A DNA stretch of 64,000 nt from Gymnopus androsaceus JB14 (taxonomy: Eukaryota; Basidiomycota; Agaricomycetes; Agaricales; Omphalotaceae): assembly GCA_009733575.1 (NCBI GenBank), contig ML769636.1, forward strand, positions 35,910 to 99,909, given 5' to 3'. The notes under the pieces were generated by a model. The model ran no database searches and was not told the DNA's origin. It worked only from the letters and a program-made list of their open reading frames with translations. Within the stretch, counting starts at the first letter, position 1; every line of letters begins with the position of its first letter. Shown in pieces: positions 12,521 through 25,556 of this stretch. Made by a program: the position numbers and the translations under genes.

Positions 12521-13718
12521 ATGCAACGCCCAACGCTGGAATCAGTACGCATCCGATCCACAAGAGACGCTCTGCAGACATTTTACGGGGTTGCCTGTAG
12601 CAAACTCCCCCTCATTACTCGTCGGTTAGATGCAGAAGAACGCCGGGCTATCGTAGCTGGCAACGTTTATGTATGGGAAGAAAGAGGCGCAAATACAGAA
12701 ACCATAGGCATTGGCATGGAACGATGGTAAGTACAGTCCGATTCAGTGTGATTTTTTGTCTCAGAATACAATGGATAACTATAGGACTGATGGAATGGGT
12801 TGGGGCCCTAGCCGTATGTCTAATATTACTGTTCTAGCAATGAGTCGCTACTAACATAATTATATTTAGGTGTCCGCGATGTATGTAACTTTAAACGTTC
12901 CATCCTATGGTAGTAGAATTATCTCTGAAGATATCAACCAGGAATTTCTATTCTATCACCAGAAAGAATCTGACGTCGACGACGATCCACTTAGTCCTGT
13001 AACGCCATGGGCTCAGCTACTTCGGTTCGTTCATCGTTCATCGTTGATGTTCTCTTATTTAATGTACTTTACTATCCGATCTTTATGAAGGCGAGAACCA
13101 GCTTCGCGGTTCGCTAACACCGTCGAGCCTGAAAGACTTGTCAAACAAACATACAGCGTCCATGTATCTTTGCCAGCTGATCGTCCTCGCGGTATTGTCC
13201 GCAAGTGGCATCTCAGTAAGTTCTTGTTTACGCTTGCACAAAGACTAAACATTTAGCCTGTCATAGCTGCCTACTTTAGCCAGGAAAAACTGAATCGATT
13301 GAACACGATTGATTCCATTCCTGGTATCGGAAATGTCCAGGTTCCCGATGGCTTGTTTCGTAGCGCTCGGGCGAACAAAACCCGTCGGGACGCGCGCGAA
13401 ATGTTGCTACCCACCTCTTTGGCCTCAGAGACTGTCATTCGATCGGCGATATCTTACTCAAATCATATAGGCACGGTGGCGCATACTTCGCACCTTGAAC
13501 CTGTCGCAGTCCTAACACCTATTAGAACATCTGCATTACCGACATCTCGTTCATCGTCGACTACGTCGAGTCCAGTGTCAATGCACTCCCCTATGTCATT
13601 TCCTGGGCAGCTAGTGCCTCTCCATTACCTGGAGAATACGGCGTCTCCACGGCGTGAACCCACAGATGAGCAGCTTTTACGACGCTTCAATACTGTAAGC
13701 TCAAGGAGGGTCAGTTAA
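12521..13718 (+). CDS. Gti1/Pac2 (WOPR) family transcription factor
   Basis: DNA-binding regulator of the WOPR family, whose members (Wor1, Ryp1, Gti1, Pac2) control morphology, development and pathogenicity programmes. The first half-domain reads GNVYVWEERG, then GMERWTDGMGWGPSRVRDEF and LFYHQKE. The second half-domain has VKQTYSVHVSLP, RKWHLTAYFSQEKL and PGIGNVQVPDGLFRSARANK. A low-complexity Ser/Thr/Pro tail follows (about residues 215-290), which is common in this family. Exons join in frame, and an 11-nt exon at 12870-12880 supplies part of SRVRD. ATG 12521 opens directly before the first half-domain (MQRPTLESVRIRSTRDAL), so little or no extra N-terminus is present. The protein is shorter than many homologs. 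Confidence 0.92.
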
Positions 13719-15464
13719 AGCACACCGCTGGCTATATGCATGTAGAGTATGTATGATGTATGTAGATTTTTCATTTTATTTAATAGACTTTGTAGCCAAT
13801 TTTCGTTCACTCAAAGTATTTCATTTCTGTGCTTTTCCGGGACAAAGGTCTTCTAATTATCGCTTATCATCGACTCCCGAGTCCGGGGATAATCAGTAGA
13901 TAATCGGGAACAACGGAAATGAAATCAGAAAGCAAATCTTACATCCACCATGTACCGTGTGGCGTCAACAAATGTGGAATGTATTATTTTCGAAGGAAGG
14001 AAGGATTATTACACGAGAGGAAATTATGTAGAAATTCATGTCGAAAATGCTGAAGGGCGATATGCAGCCCTGGAATATCCTCGGAAAGATGGAAATCGCC
14101 ATTCAAGCACTGTTAAGAGACACCAAATGAAAGTTCCACTGCGGAACGAGTACTTCAGATGACTATGAGTCTATTGGTATCCAAGTATCAGTCATTGTCT
14201 CGAGTCTACGGATCTTGGATATTCTTCAGCCTACAGTAAATACTCTATCAAGTATCCGAAAGTGATCTGGCTTTGAAAACCCCAAGTTATAATATCACAA
14301 GCAAAAGTCACGAGAATCGAGCTGCCTATGTACCAGTAACACCCCGATATCATCCCGATATCATGAAGTACAGTCTCTATTAATGGGGGGGCACATCGGC
14401 GTGTGTAGTAGAGAGAGCAAACGCCAAGTCTCAGGGTAAGTAGTGAGCACGTACCTTCTATAACTCAGCGATGATAGGAGTACTGCCTATGACTCACCAC
14501 CCCCACTGTCAGAAACGACTTGCACCGCCGAAACAGTTCTCGGCCGTTACTTGAACCTGGATATTCTAGATACGTACACATTTCTAGACGCTTGATGTCG
14601 ATCGCTCCCCTATAATGATTAAAGAGTTGAATTGGAGTGGAAGGAGATTTAATGATGTATTCAGTCGACTCTATTCACAGGTCAAGTATGTGGGTAACGG
14701 TGATATGATTTGGTTCGGAGCCTACGCTCCTGAGAGTTTGCAAGGAAGACGGCTGCTAGTAGTCGTGCAATTGGAAGAGAGGAAGCAAACTCTGATTGCT
14801 AATCAGAAATCTTTTGAGGGTTCTTCGGTAAGTACCTAGCCTGAGTTTGTTCGGAGAATTCAGAATAGATGTGACCCCAAATCCAAGCACTTACCGTCCG
14901 CATGCCAGATTTTTTTTGCTACTGTACATAGTTGTTCGAGGCCATTCGAGATCCTCCAAAATCATGGAAGTAACAGGTGCCACTGGTTTGTGGTGTGGTG
15001 TGTTTCTTTTGAACTGCGTTGAGACCGGTGAACTCCGGTGAAGCCTTCCTAGAAAATACACTGTACGCTTAAGGCGTTCCGTCAACCGGGAGTTTCGTAG
15101 ATGTAGCGGAATTCAGATGCAATGTTGACAGTCCAGAATACTTATTAGAATAGATAGATATATAGATACACAGCAGTACACAGCGTGGTCCCGTCTTCGG
15201 AATATATGCTTCTGAACACGAAAAATGAGATAAGTCTGGGAGGTACTTTGGTCAAGATTAATTTTTTTAAAAGACCGGATTGGGAGAGTTAGCTGTAAAG
15301 ATACCCGAGTAGTCATAGATTTTGAAGAAAAAAAAAGCCCTCGAAGAACCAGAGAGTTCGAGTTCGGGGAAAACTCGGAAGTGAGCGCCTAGTGATCAGC
15401 GTCAATCATCGACTCGGATGAAGCGGCTCGGCCTTTATCCACGCTCCTTGTCCTTGCTTCTAAC
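13719..15464. other. Intergenic region with two small unexplained ORFs
   Basis: About 1.75 kb. Two plus-strand open frames stand out slightly: 13950-14162 (70 codons) and 14615-14839 (74 codons, followed at once by a good GTAAGT donor). Neither matches a family I know and neither connects convincingly to another exon. The rest shows nothing beyond short local repeats such as a doubled CCCGATATCAT near 14341. Confidence 0.4.
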
Positions 15465-17535
15465 ATGAGCGACAAGCTGAAATCTGAGCCCAAAATACGA
15501 GGCGCAAATAGGTCTACAAAGGTCGCTGGTACGAAACTAGTTTCTGTTATTGTTCAATTCTCTTATTTTTTTGTGAATATTCAAAGGTAAACTCAAAGTC
15601 TTACCCGAACAACCTGAGCCAACATCACTCGATGTCCGCAGAAGTGGCAGAGGTAAACTAGACGCCTTTGAAACGCTAGAAGGAAGCACAGCTACAGCAG
15701 GAACTACTGGGGACAGTGATGAAGGGGATATTGATGATGACTCGACAGATGAGCCGGTGGAAGACGTCGAGGTCCGTTCATGTTCAATTGCCCTCTGTTT
15801 TCACTTAATAAACTGCCCTTATAATAGGTTTACAACCAGATATCACTCATACCAGATGGAAAAGCACGTAGAGATGCGATAAGATTGACTAAAAAGAAAG
15901 CGAAATCTTTACCAAGAGTGACTGCATACGCGACTGCAACGTACGGCCCATTTCTCGTGTCATATGTCACCCAACCTTTTTCGTGTCTAGATCTTTCCGT
16001 ATGGACGACGTTATGAAATTTCTTCGAGCTCGTAGCACGGCATATCATACTAATCCGAAACTCATAGACGAAGTCGTGCGTTTCGCCATCCAATTCAGCT
16101 TTCAATCCATCTAACAGACTACGTAGATTTATTCACCCTACTCATATGACTCTTCAGGCGCCAACGTGGATACATTATCCCGTTCAGCTCAGGAGGGCGA
16201 CCTTCTTGGAGTAGACGAACTACGGGTGGGAGAAGGGGATGAGCTTCGGACTATGAGAAAAAAAAACAAATTTGGCGCTTCGCCTACAGAGGCAGAAATA
16301 TTCGTCTTCGAGTATGGTACGGTAGTCATATGGGGTATGTCTGAAGCGCAGGAGAGGCGTCTTCTGTCGTCCTTGTGAGTAATTTCTTGTGCGCTCCGCT
16401 CCAGTTATTGACAGGTTTATAGAAAGCGGTTCGAAGTAGAAAAGCTTTGTACGTTGCACTCGCTTCTATGGACCTATCGGCCTGTATTGAACCATGTCAG
16501 CTCCTGAGGATACCGAAATGGAAGATCTCAACTATTATTACGCCAACTACAGTCGGTGCGTTCGATATCTCACGCTTTTGTTTCACACCTTACAGTGACG
16601 CGCTTCAGGATATACAACGATGTCATAACCCTACGGAAAGGTTCCAGCTACATGTAAGCCTCACCGTCGACACTAGCGATCGAAGATTTCACCATGATCC
16701 TCGTAGGACCAAACTGTCACTTTCCCATGCGCTTTCGCAGTCGGTCAAAATATCCCTTGTAGGCATCTCTTCCATCCTCACGATAAATGCCGCGACCCAT
16801 CTCCGCTCTCAACACAGTTCGAGAAATTAATATCCAATACTATTGAGGAAACCAAAGATATCCCTGAGCTTATTAGCGAAACAGGAAAAATTGGAATGCC
16901 ACATAACGGTACTATGAGTCCCCTATTCGAAGTTAAAACCCTTATTCATCCTCTATTCTATAGAAATCATGCAGCAGATCGGTCAACTTTTTTTACTGAG
17001 GACGAATATCAACTCGGTTGGTTCCGTACTGGATTCACCCGTAAGTCTTGATACTCGAAATAGTTAGGCTTTCAGGCTTCAAGCCGCGTTCACTCCATTC
17101 TCTTTTACATACCTACAGGAGGTATTCTGGGTAAGTTCTGTCATTTTATTACACTGCTATCGTACTAAATGTCGTGTTGGACAAGTAGAGTTTCCCGGAT
17201 CTTCAACCCCTATACGACGCTGCACGCAGTTACCTAGAAATTCCTCAACGAATAAATCTTCTTAATACACGCGTAGAGGTGAGCGCGCATAGTCTTATTC
17301 GTTCGTTGCATGCTAAACTTGCCTGCTCGTGTTTGTTTCAAGGTCCTGCAAGACATGCTACAGCTCCTCAAGGACTCTGTGTCCAGCAAACATGCCGAGA
17401 GGCTTGAGCAGATTGTTATAGCACTGATTGGTATAGAGATAGGTATGCCTACTTTTCCTTCCTTCATTTCTGATGTTCATAGGCGACTTTTCAGTTTTGG
17501 GCATAGTCACCATCCTTGTTGATTTGTTGGCGTAA
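15465..17535 (+). CDS. RMND1/Sif2-type DUF155 mitochondrial protein
   Basis: DUF155 family; relatives include human RMND1 and yeast YDR282C, inner-membrane proteins that support mitochondrial translation. The N-terminal third is Ser/Asp/Glu-rich (DSDEGDIDDDSTDEPVEDVE). The DUF155 core follows: AEIFVFEYGTVVIWGMSEAQ, EDTEMEDLNYYYANYS, RIYNDVITL, SHALSQSVKISLFEKLI, IEETKDIPELISETGKIGM, INSVGSVLDSPEVFW, YLEIPQRINLLNTRVEVLQD, then a C-terminal transmembrane helix ending GIVTILVDLLA. All introns keep the frame, including one from 16062 to about 16126 that restores DEIYSPY. The start ATG opens MSDKLKSEPK. No obvious targeting presequence is visible, so localisation rests on family knowledge. Confidence 0.92.
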
Positions 17536-18045
17536 CAAGGACAATATGTAATTACAGTAAGTAACCTAATAGCTTGATGCAATAATGTCCATGAGCGGGG
17601 CCGATTTGGGCAGTTCGTTACCGATTTTTCAGTCCTCCTAACCTAGGCTTTCATTAATCCTCTCTATCCCCAAAAAAATGCTGAATTGATACAACGGCCT
17701 TTGAAATAATGGAAGATTCGTTGTTTACGCAGTTCATTTGCGGAGTAAAGTCTTGACATTCAGAATGAAAACTGTAATCGGTTCAACTTCAGCCTTACAG
17801 CAGCAGTACAGAGAGAATGAATATATTCGCAGCTTTAACATCAATTACACAGCACAGAGACGCAAACTTTAACATCAACTACATTAGATATTTCCAACCA
17901 TCAGCTACAACACTACAGCAACATCACTCGAAAGTGAAACAATTCCAAAAATTGAAAAGTTTCCATAAATCCATTTTGTTTCCACCTGCTAACCGTCAAC
18001 AGACAGCGTCGCCAAGATGCAATCAAAAAAAAGAAAGGAAATAGA
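17536..18045. other. Intergenic region, no gene seen
   Basis: About 500 bases holding the 3' regions of the DUF155 gene (plus strand) and the U2 snRNA gene (minus strand), which converge here. The open frame at 17817-18044 overlaps the U2 3' boundary and has no coding features. Confidence 0.5.
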
Positions 18046-18233
18046 TCCCCCGACGACACAAGCCGGTACTGCAGTAGCAAGGTCATCGCGTCCCCGTGTT
18101 GCAAGCAGAGCACGAAGAACAGGGGCGGCAAAAATTAGATAACCAAATACGGAGGGCGGTGCCCTCGTAATAGTGGTTAAACTATTAAGAACAGATACTA
18201 CACTTGATCTAAGCCAAAAGGCCAGAGTGGTAA
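18046..18233 (-). ncRNA. U2: U2 spliceosomal snRNA
   Basis: On the minus strand the near-invariant U2 5' region is present: GGCCTTTTGGCTTAGATCAA followed directly by GTGTAGTATCTGTTCTTA. This includes stem I and the branch-point recognition sequence GTAGTA. Stem-loop IIa/IIb sequences (AATAGTTTAACCACTATT, then GAGGGCACCGCCCTC) follow, then an Sm site AATTTTTG near 18135, and GC-rich 3' stem-loops. Ends were set by comparison with the usual length of about 188 nt, so both may be off by several bases. U2 is RNA polymerase II transcribed in fungi, so its promoter should lie to the right, above 18234. Confidence 0.93.
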
Positions 18234-19857
18234 GGATTCAAAGTGAGGAGGCGATGGTTTTATAGTGTCGATGCGCGCACAGGCTTTGTTGAGGGCAGGT
18301 TTGAATTTAGCGAGCGCTCGGGCGGGCTGATCCGCCGAAACTGGAGCTGTAAGCTGAAAGTTCGAAACTCAAGAGTAGACTCCTTGTTGAGCTGTAAGTT
18401 CACCTGTAAGCTTCAAGCTCAAGAGTAGACTCTTTATTATGCTTACGAGTTAGGATTAATTTCAGATGCCTCAATGATATTGTGACGACAAAGTGAATCA
18501 ACAGAGTAAGTTAAAATATGACCAGAGACGCAGCCACAGTACGAACTTGTATCGAGTCCCCGGAAGTTCCCAAGAAGATATTCAAAAAAAGGAAGTGAGA
18601 GTCTCCATCGCTTCGACATGAGTCATTGATCGGCCTCAATTAGCTACCCGCAGCGCAAATTATAGCAAACGGTTGAGAACTCGCAAGAATAACTCCACAT
18701 CGGACATTAGAGGGAAGACGTTTAACCAGGAAATGCTCTGCAGGACACATCTCGAGCGAACCAAGTCTTCAAGGGAGTCGGGTTCATCGCCTACTGTGCG
18801 GAAGTTGACCCGAGTATGAGTCAATAAAGAAATCGCCAGAAACCAACGCCGTTAAATTGATTAGAGTTTTTGAGATGGGTGCGAAAGATAACCCAGGCTT
18901 TCACTCGTTATCATTCTGCGCCTGAAACTACCCACCGTCAAAGTCTGTAAGCGCCGGCATGAGTCCTGAGAGATAGCAAGAGTCCCGGTGTAGGTGGTAG
19001 CACACCGGTGGATCGGACATGAGAGATAGCAAGAATAGTATGAAGGCGAGGGAAACAAAGGAAGATAACTCCGAGTGAGTTGGTGGTACAGCGTTGAACA
19101 ATGAAGTCGAAATCTAGACTTTCGAGAAGTGGAAGATGGGTAAAGGAGTTCGAGCAAACCCTTCAAGAATCTGTCAAACGAAATCGTTGTGAGCATCAGA
19201 CTCTTCCATTTCCCAACTTGGCCTATCAAAGCATTCAAGAGATCGGGCTCAGCATGCGTGCAATGGATACGATCGCTTCAAGATATATGGCGTAGATCCT
19301 GACAGATCCTGACCACCGAAAACAAAGTCTACTACTACCTCGACGTCAATGCCACCAAGCTTCCAGAAAGCGATTTTCATAGATGACCAGAGACCGGTTT
19401 ACAAGAGCTTGCCGCCATCCAAGGAGACCCACGTAAAACAATGTGAAAGATGTATGCTTCTTTCTATTCTGGGAAAATAGAGTCTATGTAGTTTTGTGAC
19501 GGCAAAGATGAAGATTTCGCCCAGCAGAGGAAGAGTTCGGATAGACAAAAGAAGAGATTCGAAATTTCGAGGCTTCGCGAGAGTAGCCTTGGATTAAATG
19601 TAGCTCAACGTGTTCGACAGATGAATTTAGGATATAGTTACATAGATCTGCTTCGAAATTTTCCTTGTAGACATATTGGTGAGGAAAGAAGTTAGCTACT
19701 GCGGTATATGATAAGATAAGATAAAGATACCTCCGTTACCGAATCCTAGTGACTGAAGCTCTGTCCTCAACTACCACAATCACCCCACTCTACATGATTG
19801 ATTCATAAACATTCTATATTATCCATTTATCTCCTCAAATCCTTCAGCTTCAGAAAG
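18234..19857. other. Intergenic region with short direct repeats
   Basis: About 1.6 kb between the U2 gene and SEC5, with no supported gene. It contains imperfect direct repeats: CTCAAGAGTAGACTC occurs at about 18369 and again at about 18418, and GAGAGATAGCAAGA occurs at about 18968 and 19021. The left end should contain the U2 promoter. The open frame 19101-19295 has no recognisable domain. Confidence 0.5.
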
Positions 19858-22800
19858 ATGCCTAGGCTCAATTTCGATGCAGACGAAGCAACGTTGTTGA
19901 AATCCTACAAGATTTCTTCACTAAACCCCATGTATGTCTGCGAAAGGTACAAGATATAATCGCTTCTCAATCCGAACATTTTAGGCAATGGGAAGATATT
20001 AACCATGACCTGGAAGATTCTGTTGCGGGAGCGCTGTTATCCAGCAATAACGAGTTGGAAGGGGATCCGTTGGGAATTGGGTCGGATGTCAAGTGTGTTT
20101 AAGCCTTTGGTCTTTATTATCGCACATACTTACCTTGGGGCTTTCATAGTTTGAGAGAAATGGATATGGAATCAAGTAATCATCCGATGAAGCGTCGAGA
20201 AATATAGCTAATACTATTGCAGAGGCCTCCGTGCTCATTACTTCCAAATCCTTTGATCCCAAAACCTTTCTATCTCTCGTCCATCCGAATGCGACCTACC
20301 AGGACCTTGCGGCAGGTATAGCGCACCTGAAATCCTCTATAGATGCTCGCTCAGAGGCTATCCGAATCCTCGTGGAAGATAACTTTGATAGATTCGTGGC
20401 CGTAAAAGCGAGTACGGATGGTAAGTGAAGACGGGTGTGATCGTAAAGATAACATCTGAATGTTTCAACTCCTGGCAGCCCTTCATGCAGAAATGCAAGA
20501 AGGCATACTCGAACCGTCGACGGAATACGCGTCGAAACCCTTACGAGACGAGCTGAAGCGTGTGTTATTATTCCTTGGAAACCGTATTCCTTCTTACTAT
20601 CATCATGTAGAGGCCGCAATGAAAGCCAATCAGGTCTTCCTCCCTGTATTAGAGAACGCCTCCAAGGCAGACAAGCTCCGCACAACACTCGGCGTTTTTG
20701 AAAGAAGCAAGTTCTTTTTCAACCTGCCTAGTTTCATCATCGAATCGATAGAAGCTGTGAGTCTGTTTGAGCTTCTCCTTGTGTTGTTGTATTCAATTCA
20801 TATCCTCAATCCTAGGGTCGCTATGAAGTTGCAATGCGAGACTACAAAAAGGGCAAACTCCTCCTTGATACTCGGCCCGGGCAGCTCTTACCTATCACCA
20901 CGTCGAAAGACAAAGATGATAAAAACGGCGCTTCATCGGGCCCTACCTCCGCAGAACAACAACAGCAAAAGCGCATCCTGGACAAGGTGTGGTCGAACGT
21001 GGAAAAGGCGATGAGTGAAATGCGGAACGTGCTTCTTGGGCAGCTGAGGGATCCAGGCAGGAGTGTGGAGGAGCAGGAGAAGACTCTCGAGTGAGTCTTA
21101 AGACTTGATTGTCTATCGAAAACTCAACGGTTTTTAGGCTGCTTATTGAATTACCGTTCACCGAAGACCCCGCATGGACGTACTTTGATAGTCAGCACAA
21201 GTATATCCTTGAGCAGATGAACAAGACGTTCCGGATCTCGACCGCTGCTGCTACTGCCGCACTAGAGAAAACTGCTCCCGACCTTACTGGCCCGGACTCA
21301 TTAACTGCACAGTTGCAGCAAGGCATTTCTGCCCTAGAGGCCAAACAGCCTGATGCGATTGTTGGTAAATACGATGCTATTATTTCTTCCGCCCAATTTC
21401 TAACCTCTTCGCGCGCTTACAGCCAAGTCTGCTGCTGAACCTGTGTGGCAAGCTATCGTGGACCTCGTAAAAAATGTGAACGAGGTGATGATGGGAAGTT
21501 TACCAAACTTTTGGAAAATATCGAATAGCTTCATCGATGGCAAATTCAAGAAGGTGTGCTTAGCAATATAGACATTGCGATATTTTCCCTAACCGTACTC
21601 TCACAGAGCTCAACTTCATCATCAAGTAGCCGACGTAGTCCCACTCAATGTCGCACCATGGCTCTCGACGTCGTCAAGCTATACATCTCTCTCCTATCCC
21701 AATTCTTCAACCTCTCCGACATGGCAGTAATGGCTTCTGCCTCCTCCAGCAGCAACGCTCCACCAACATTATTACCTTCAAACTCGACCTCTCTCTCGAC
21801 GGCATATTATTTAATGAAGATTCTAGGCGAGATTCAAGAATGTGTAAACGAGCTTAACGCGATGGAGATATCCAATGATGTATCCGTGAGTCTGAAGGGC
21901 CTTCTGGATAGTGCAAAGTGGAGATTCGAGGATGTCTTGGTTGCTGCTTGGTTGAGAGGTAGGTTGAACTCCTCGTATCCTCGATACGAATGTAATGTTT
22001 TCTTCTCCTAGACGCAAACAACTTCCACTACCTCGAAGCTGGGTCTCGAGTCCCTCCGACCCATCTGCGACGCATTACCTGACGTACATGGAGCTCTTCC
22101 AGCGACATGTCACTACCGTTGCATACCGACTGGCTGGAGGCGTCGATCTTTCCAATTCATCATCCCTCATGAGCCGAGGAATCAAACAGAATCCTATCCC
22201 GGCTGCGTTTGTAACCAAGATTACAAAAGCCTTTATAGATGTGCTCTATGCCTTTTTGGACGGGCTTGTTAGATTGGTGGAAGACGAGCGGGAGGGAGCG
22301 ACGAATGTCAAGGGAGTAGTACCCACTGCGGCTACGTCGAGCAGTAACAACGCGAATACGTTGGAGCTTTTGGATTTGAGTGATCGGGTATGTGTACTTT
22401 AATTTTTGTTTCCCCTTAACAGTATGATTCATTGGCTGTTATTAGGATAACCGACTACTTCTCGTACTTGCGAACCTTGGACACGTTTCCAAGTCTGTTT
22501 TCCCCAGTATGATCACGCAGTTGGAGAACGCGTTTGGAAATACGATTGCTGATGAACGACAGGTAGGTCATCGATCTCTCTGTTTTTTTTTCCGCTCGAT
22601 GTGACACTTTTTTTCCTAGTCTTTAATGACAGTCGTCGCAGACCTGGATAAAACCTTATTCGAGGGATATTCCAAGCCCCGGGCGGCAGTGGTTACTGAG
22701 CTTGTACGTGGAGGGATTCTGGATGAGAGTATGGATTGGTATGAGACTCCTCAGCCCAGAGGTACGTGTTACCTACACTGTGATTTTTTACGAGATTGCG

Positions 22801-23474
22801 ATACTTACACAGTATTCGGCAAAACAGAAATCCGCCCATACATGTACGAAACACTAATGTACCTCGTTGGGGTCCATGCACAAATCACCAATGTGACCGA
22901 TAGCGTCCTCGAACGAGCGTTGAATTACCTCGCGGAGGCGTTGGCGGAAGAGGCGTTGAGATGTTTCAAGCAGGTGAAGAGGTTTGGGATGGGTGGGATG
23001 TTGAGAGTGAGTGTATATTTTGTTTGGGCTCTGTCAGCTGCTCGAAACTGACGGCTCCTCTCTCTCTTTCTCCTTCCTAGGCAACTCTCGAAATAGAATT
23101 CATGCATCAAACACTCGGCAAATACGTTACTCCCTCTGCTGCCAAAACCCTTTCAGACCTCTACACCAAGATCTCGCAAGCCTATGCCCGTCGACCCGGG
23201 GATGAGAATCTACAGAGTCACTTGGATGGGAGTGAAGAAGACGTTGGCGGATACGAGAAGGGCAACGGGGATTGAATTCCTGTGCTTTAGGCAGACGAAG
23301 AGTGGTGGTACGGGAGGAAAACATGTTAAAGAGAAAGACTCTGGCAGTGGTAGTGGTACGAGGAATGCGGGGGCTGGTAGTAGTAACTGGAGGGCCTTCC
23401 AAGGCGTCGTGATTGGTTTAATATGTGGATCAGGATCTGTAAAGTACTTAGTTATGAACCGTGAGGGTCAATAA
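19858..23474 (+). CDS. SEC5: Exocyst complex component Sec5
   Basis: Subunit of the exocyst, which tethers secretory vesicles to the plasma membrane at growth sites. Landmarks: [146 protein letters not shown], and the terminal [14 protein letters not shown] and [17 protein letters not shown]. Many introns of about 50 nt were read. The window carries one extra base near 23226 (GATGGGAGTG). Read literally, the frame stops at 23275, about 65 residues early. Removing one G restores [19 protein letters not shown] and the frame ends at 23474. Because Sec5 is normally essential, an assembly error is the likelier cause. Confidence 0.92.
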
Positions 23475-23540
23475 TATCATCAGCAGCTATCGGCTTAATG
23501 ACTTTTGGGTGTTCGGAGCTGTTCAAATCCAAACGTCAGA

Positions 23541-23572
23541 CTAATTATTGTTCGAACTAATTATTGTTCGAA
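23541..23572. repeat. 16-bp perfect tandem duplication
   Basis: The unit CTAATTATTGTTCGAA occurs twice in immediate succession in the SEC5 to ubiquitin-L40 spacer (23475-23824). The spacer shows no gene. The duplication is probably a replication-slippage product. Confidence 0.9.
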
Positions 23573-23818
23573 TCCGTCGGGATCGCCTTCTTCGCTCGTT
23601 TACCAATCTGCCATTGAAGACTCAAGAGCCTCAGGAGGGAAAGAAGCGCTCGTGGGAGTCGTCTATTACATTATAGACGCTAGCAATAGATCATGTGACA
23701 CTGCATAGTTTTACGAGTGCCGAAGCGGCATAGCTCTCTTGTTTCTTGTCAATCTAAAAGTACCGGTGCGTTCGTCGTGATTCGTTTTCATCCAAGTTTG
23801 CTCATTATTTGCCTTTAA

Positions 23819-24373
<555 letters not shown>

Positions 24374-25556
24374 TGGTGTTCGCTTCGAGTTGGACGGGAG
24401 AACAGGCCTGGGTGAGTTAATTCGTCGCTTTTTATTGTCATGCCTGACCGGTTTTTTTGTTGCAGGAATTGCGTCGGGTTGTGTCTATGTCATGTCATTA
24501 CTTCTGTCGTTCTGCCTTGCGTATCTTCTATGTCCATGCCCTTTTTCAGCAATAATATGAATATCGACCAGATACGTCCTGTTGTTATGTTGCTTCAGTC
24601 AATTTGGTAAGACATGCTCAGTGCTAGCAGTACTGTTAAATGACGCACTACCGCTGTTCTACGCGTTGCGCGGCATTCAGGCAAGTAACACCACGTCGTT
24701 TATTATGGATCTGTCATCAGGATGTTCAAGCAATCTCAGACAAAATGAAATTTTAGCTGGATTTACTTCAAGCTCATCTCGATTCTCCGCACAACGAGCG
24801 CAGTGCAACATAGATTCTGAAGCAGGCGTAACGCGTATATACCACCCATACCCAAGATACCACCCCTGCTTTATGCATCTCGACCACGGCGTCTACAGAA
24901 AAACGAACGTAACGGTCTGCGTGGTCAGATTTGATCTCCTTGAACAGCCTCATTCAAGTCTCGATCCTGTTATCCAGGCAGGGATATATTCTCAGTCATG
25001 ACTTTTGAAAACTAAGTGTAGTTGAAATCAATCCGAATTATGCTCCTACCCACTTTCCCTCTCGATTCCTCTGTACCTCTTTGCATTGAACGGGGGGGTG
25101 GTTTTCAGAAGTCAAAAGAGTCCAATCCTGCGTTGGTAGGCATGTACACGATAATGTTTGAAAACATTTACTTGGTGAAGCAAATATTTCTGGATGCTCA
25201 TATCCCTCGATCCTATAGCGAAAGCACTGAAGTTCATTTAGATTTCCAAAGACATCTCGGATTCGGAGCGGCGACGGAGCTAAAACAATGTTTTTCGTTT
25301 TCTCTCAGACCTAACGAAAGCAACGATATTCAATCAGATGTCCAATTGGACATCTATCTAGACATCTATCTATGTAAGCCAGCCCCTCGGAAGTACACGG
25401 ATAAATGTACTTATCTTGGTCCTCCTTGGTCACACTATTTCGCTTAAGTTGAGCAGAGTTTAACCTGGAAATTAACCGAAAGTTGCTCAGATCTTCTTCG
25501 TCATCCTAGGCATATAAAAGGGGCTCGTGCTTTGATCATTATTCTTTCAGAACATC
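24374..25556. other. Intergenic region with two weak ORFs
   Basis: About 1.2 kb between ubiquitin-L40 and the first NmrA gene. The 3' region of RPL40 is at the left. Open frames of 139 codons (24582-25001) and 141 codons (25022-25447) lie in tandem on the plus strand, but neither shows a domain, signal peptide or intron structure I can support. They are left as possible chance frames. The right end is the NmrA promoter. Confidence 0.4.
25511..25520 (+). promoter_or_regulatory. TATA box of the intact NmrA gene
   Basis: CATATAAAAG lies about 45 bases before ATG 25557, a usual distance for a strongly expressed or inducible fungal gene. Similar TATAAAA boxes precede the P450 and cupin genes in this window. 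Confidence 0.6.

Noticed and set aside
23220..23240. Programmed +1 frameshifting as a shared mechanism
   Set aside because: The insertion sites have no common slippery sequence and also occur in obvious pseudogenes; assembly error or decay is simpler.
24582..25447. Two tandem ORFs of about 140 codons as a gene
   Set aside because: No domain, signal, splice structure or codon pattern supports them; they are noted only as weak frames in the spacer entry.
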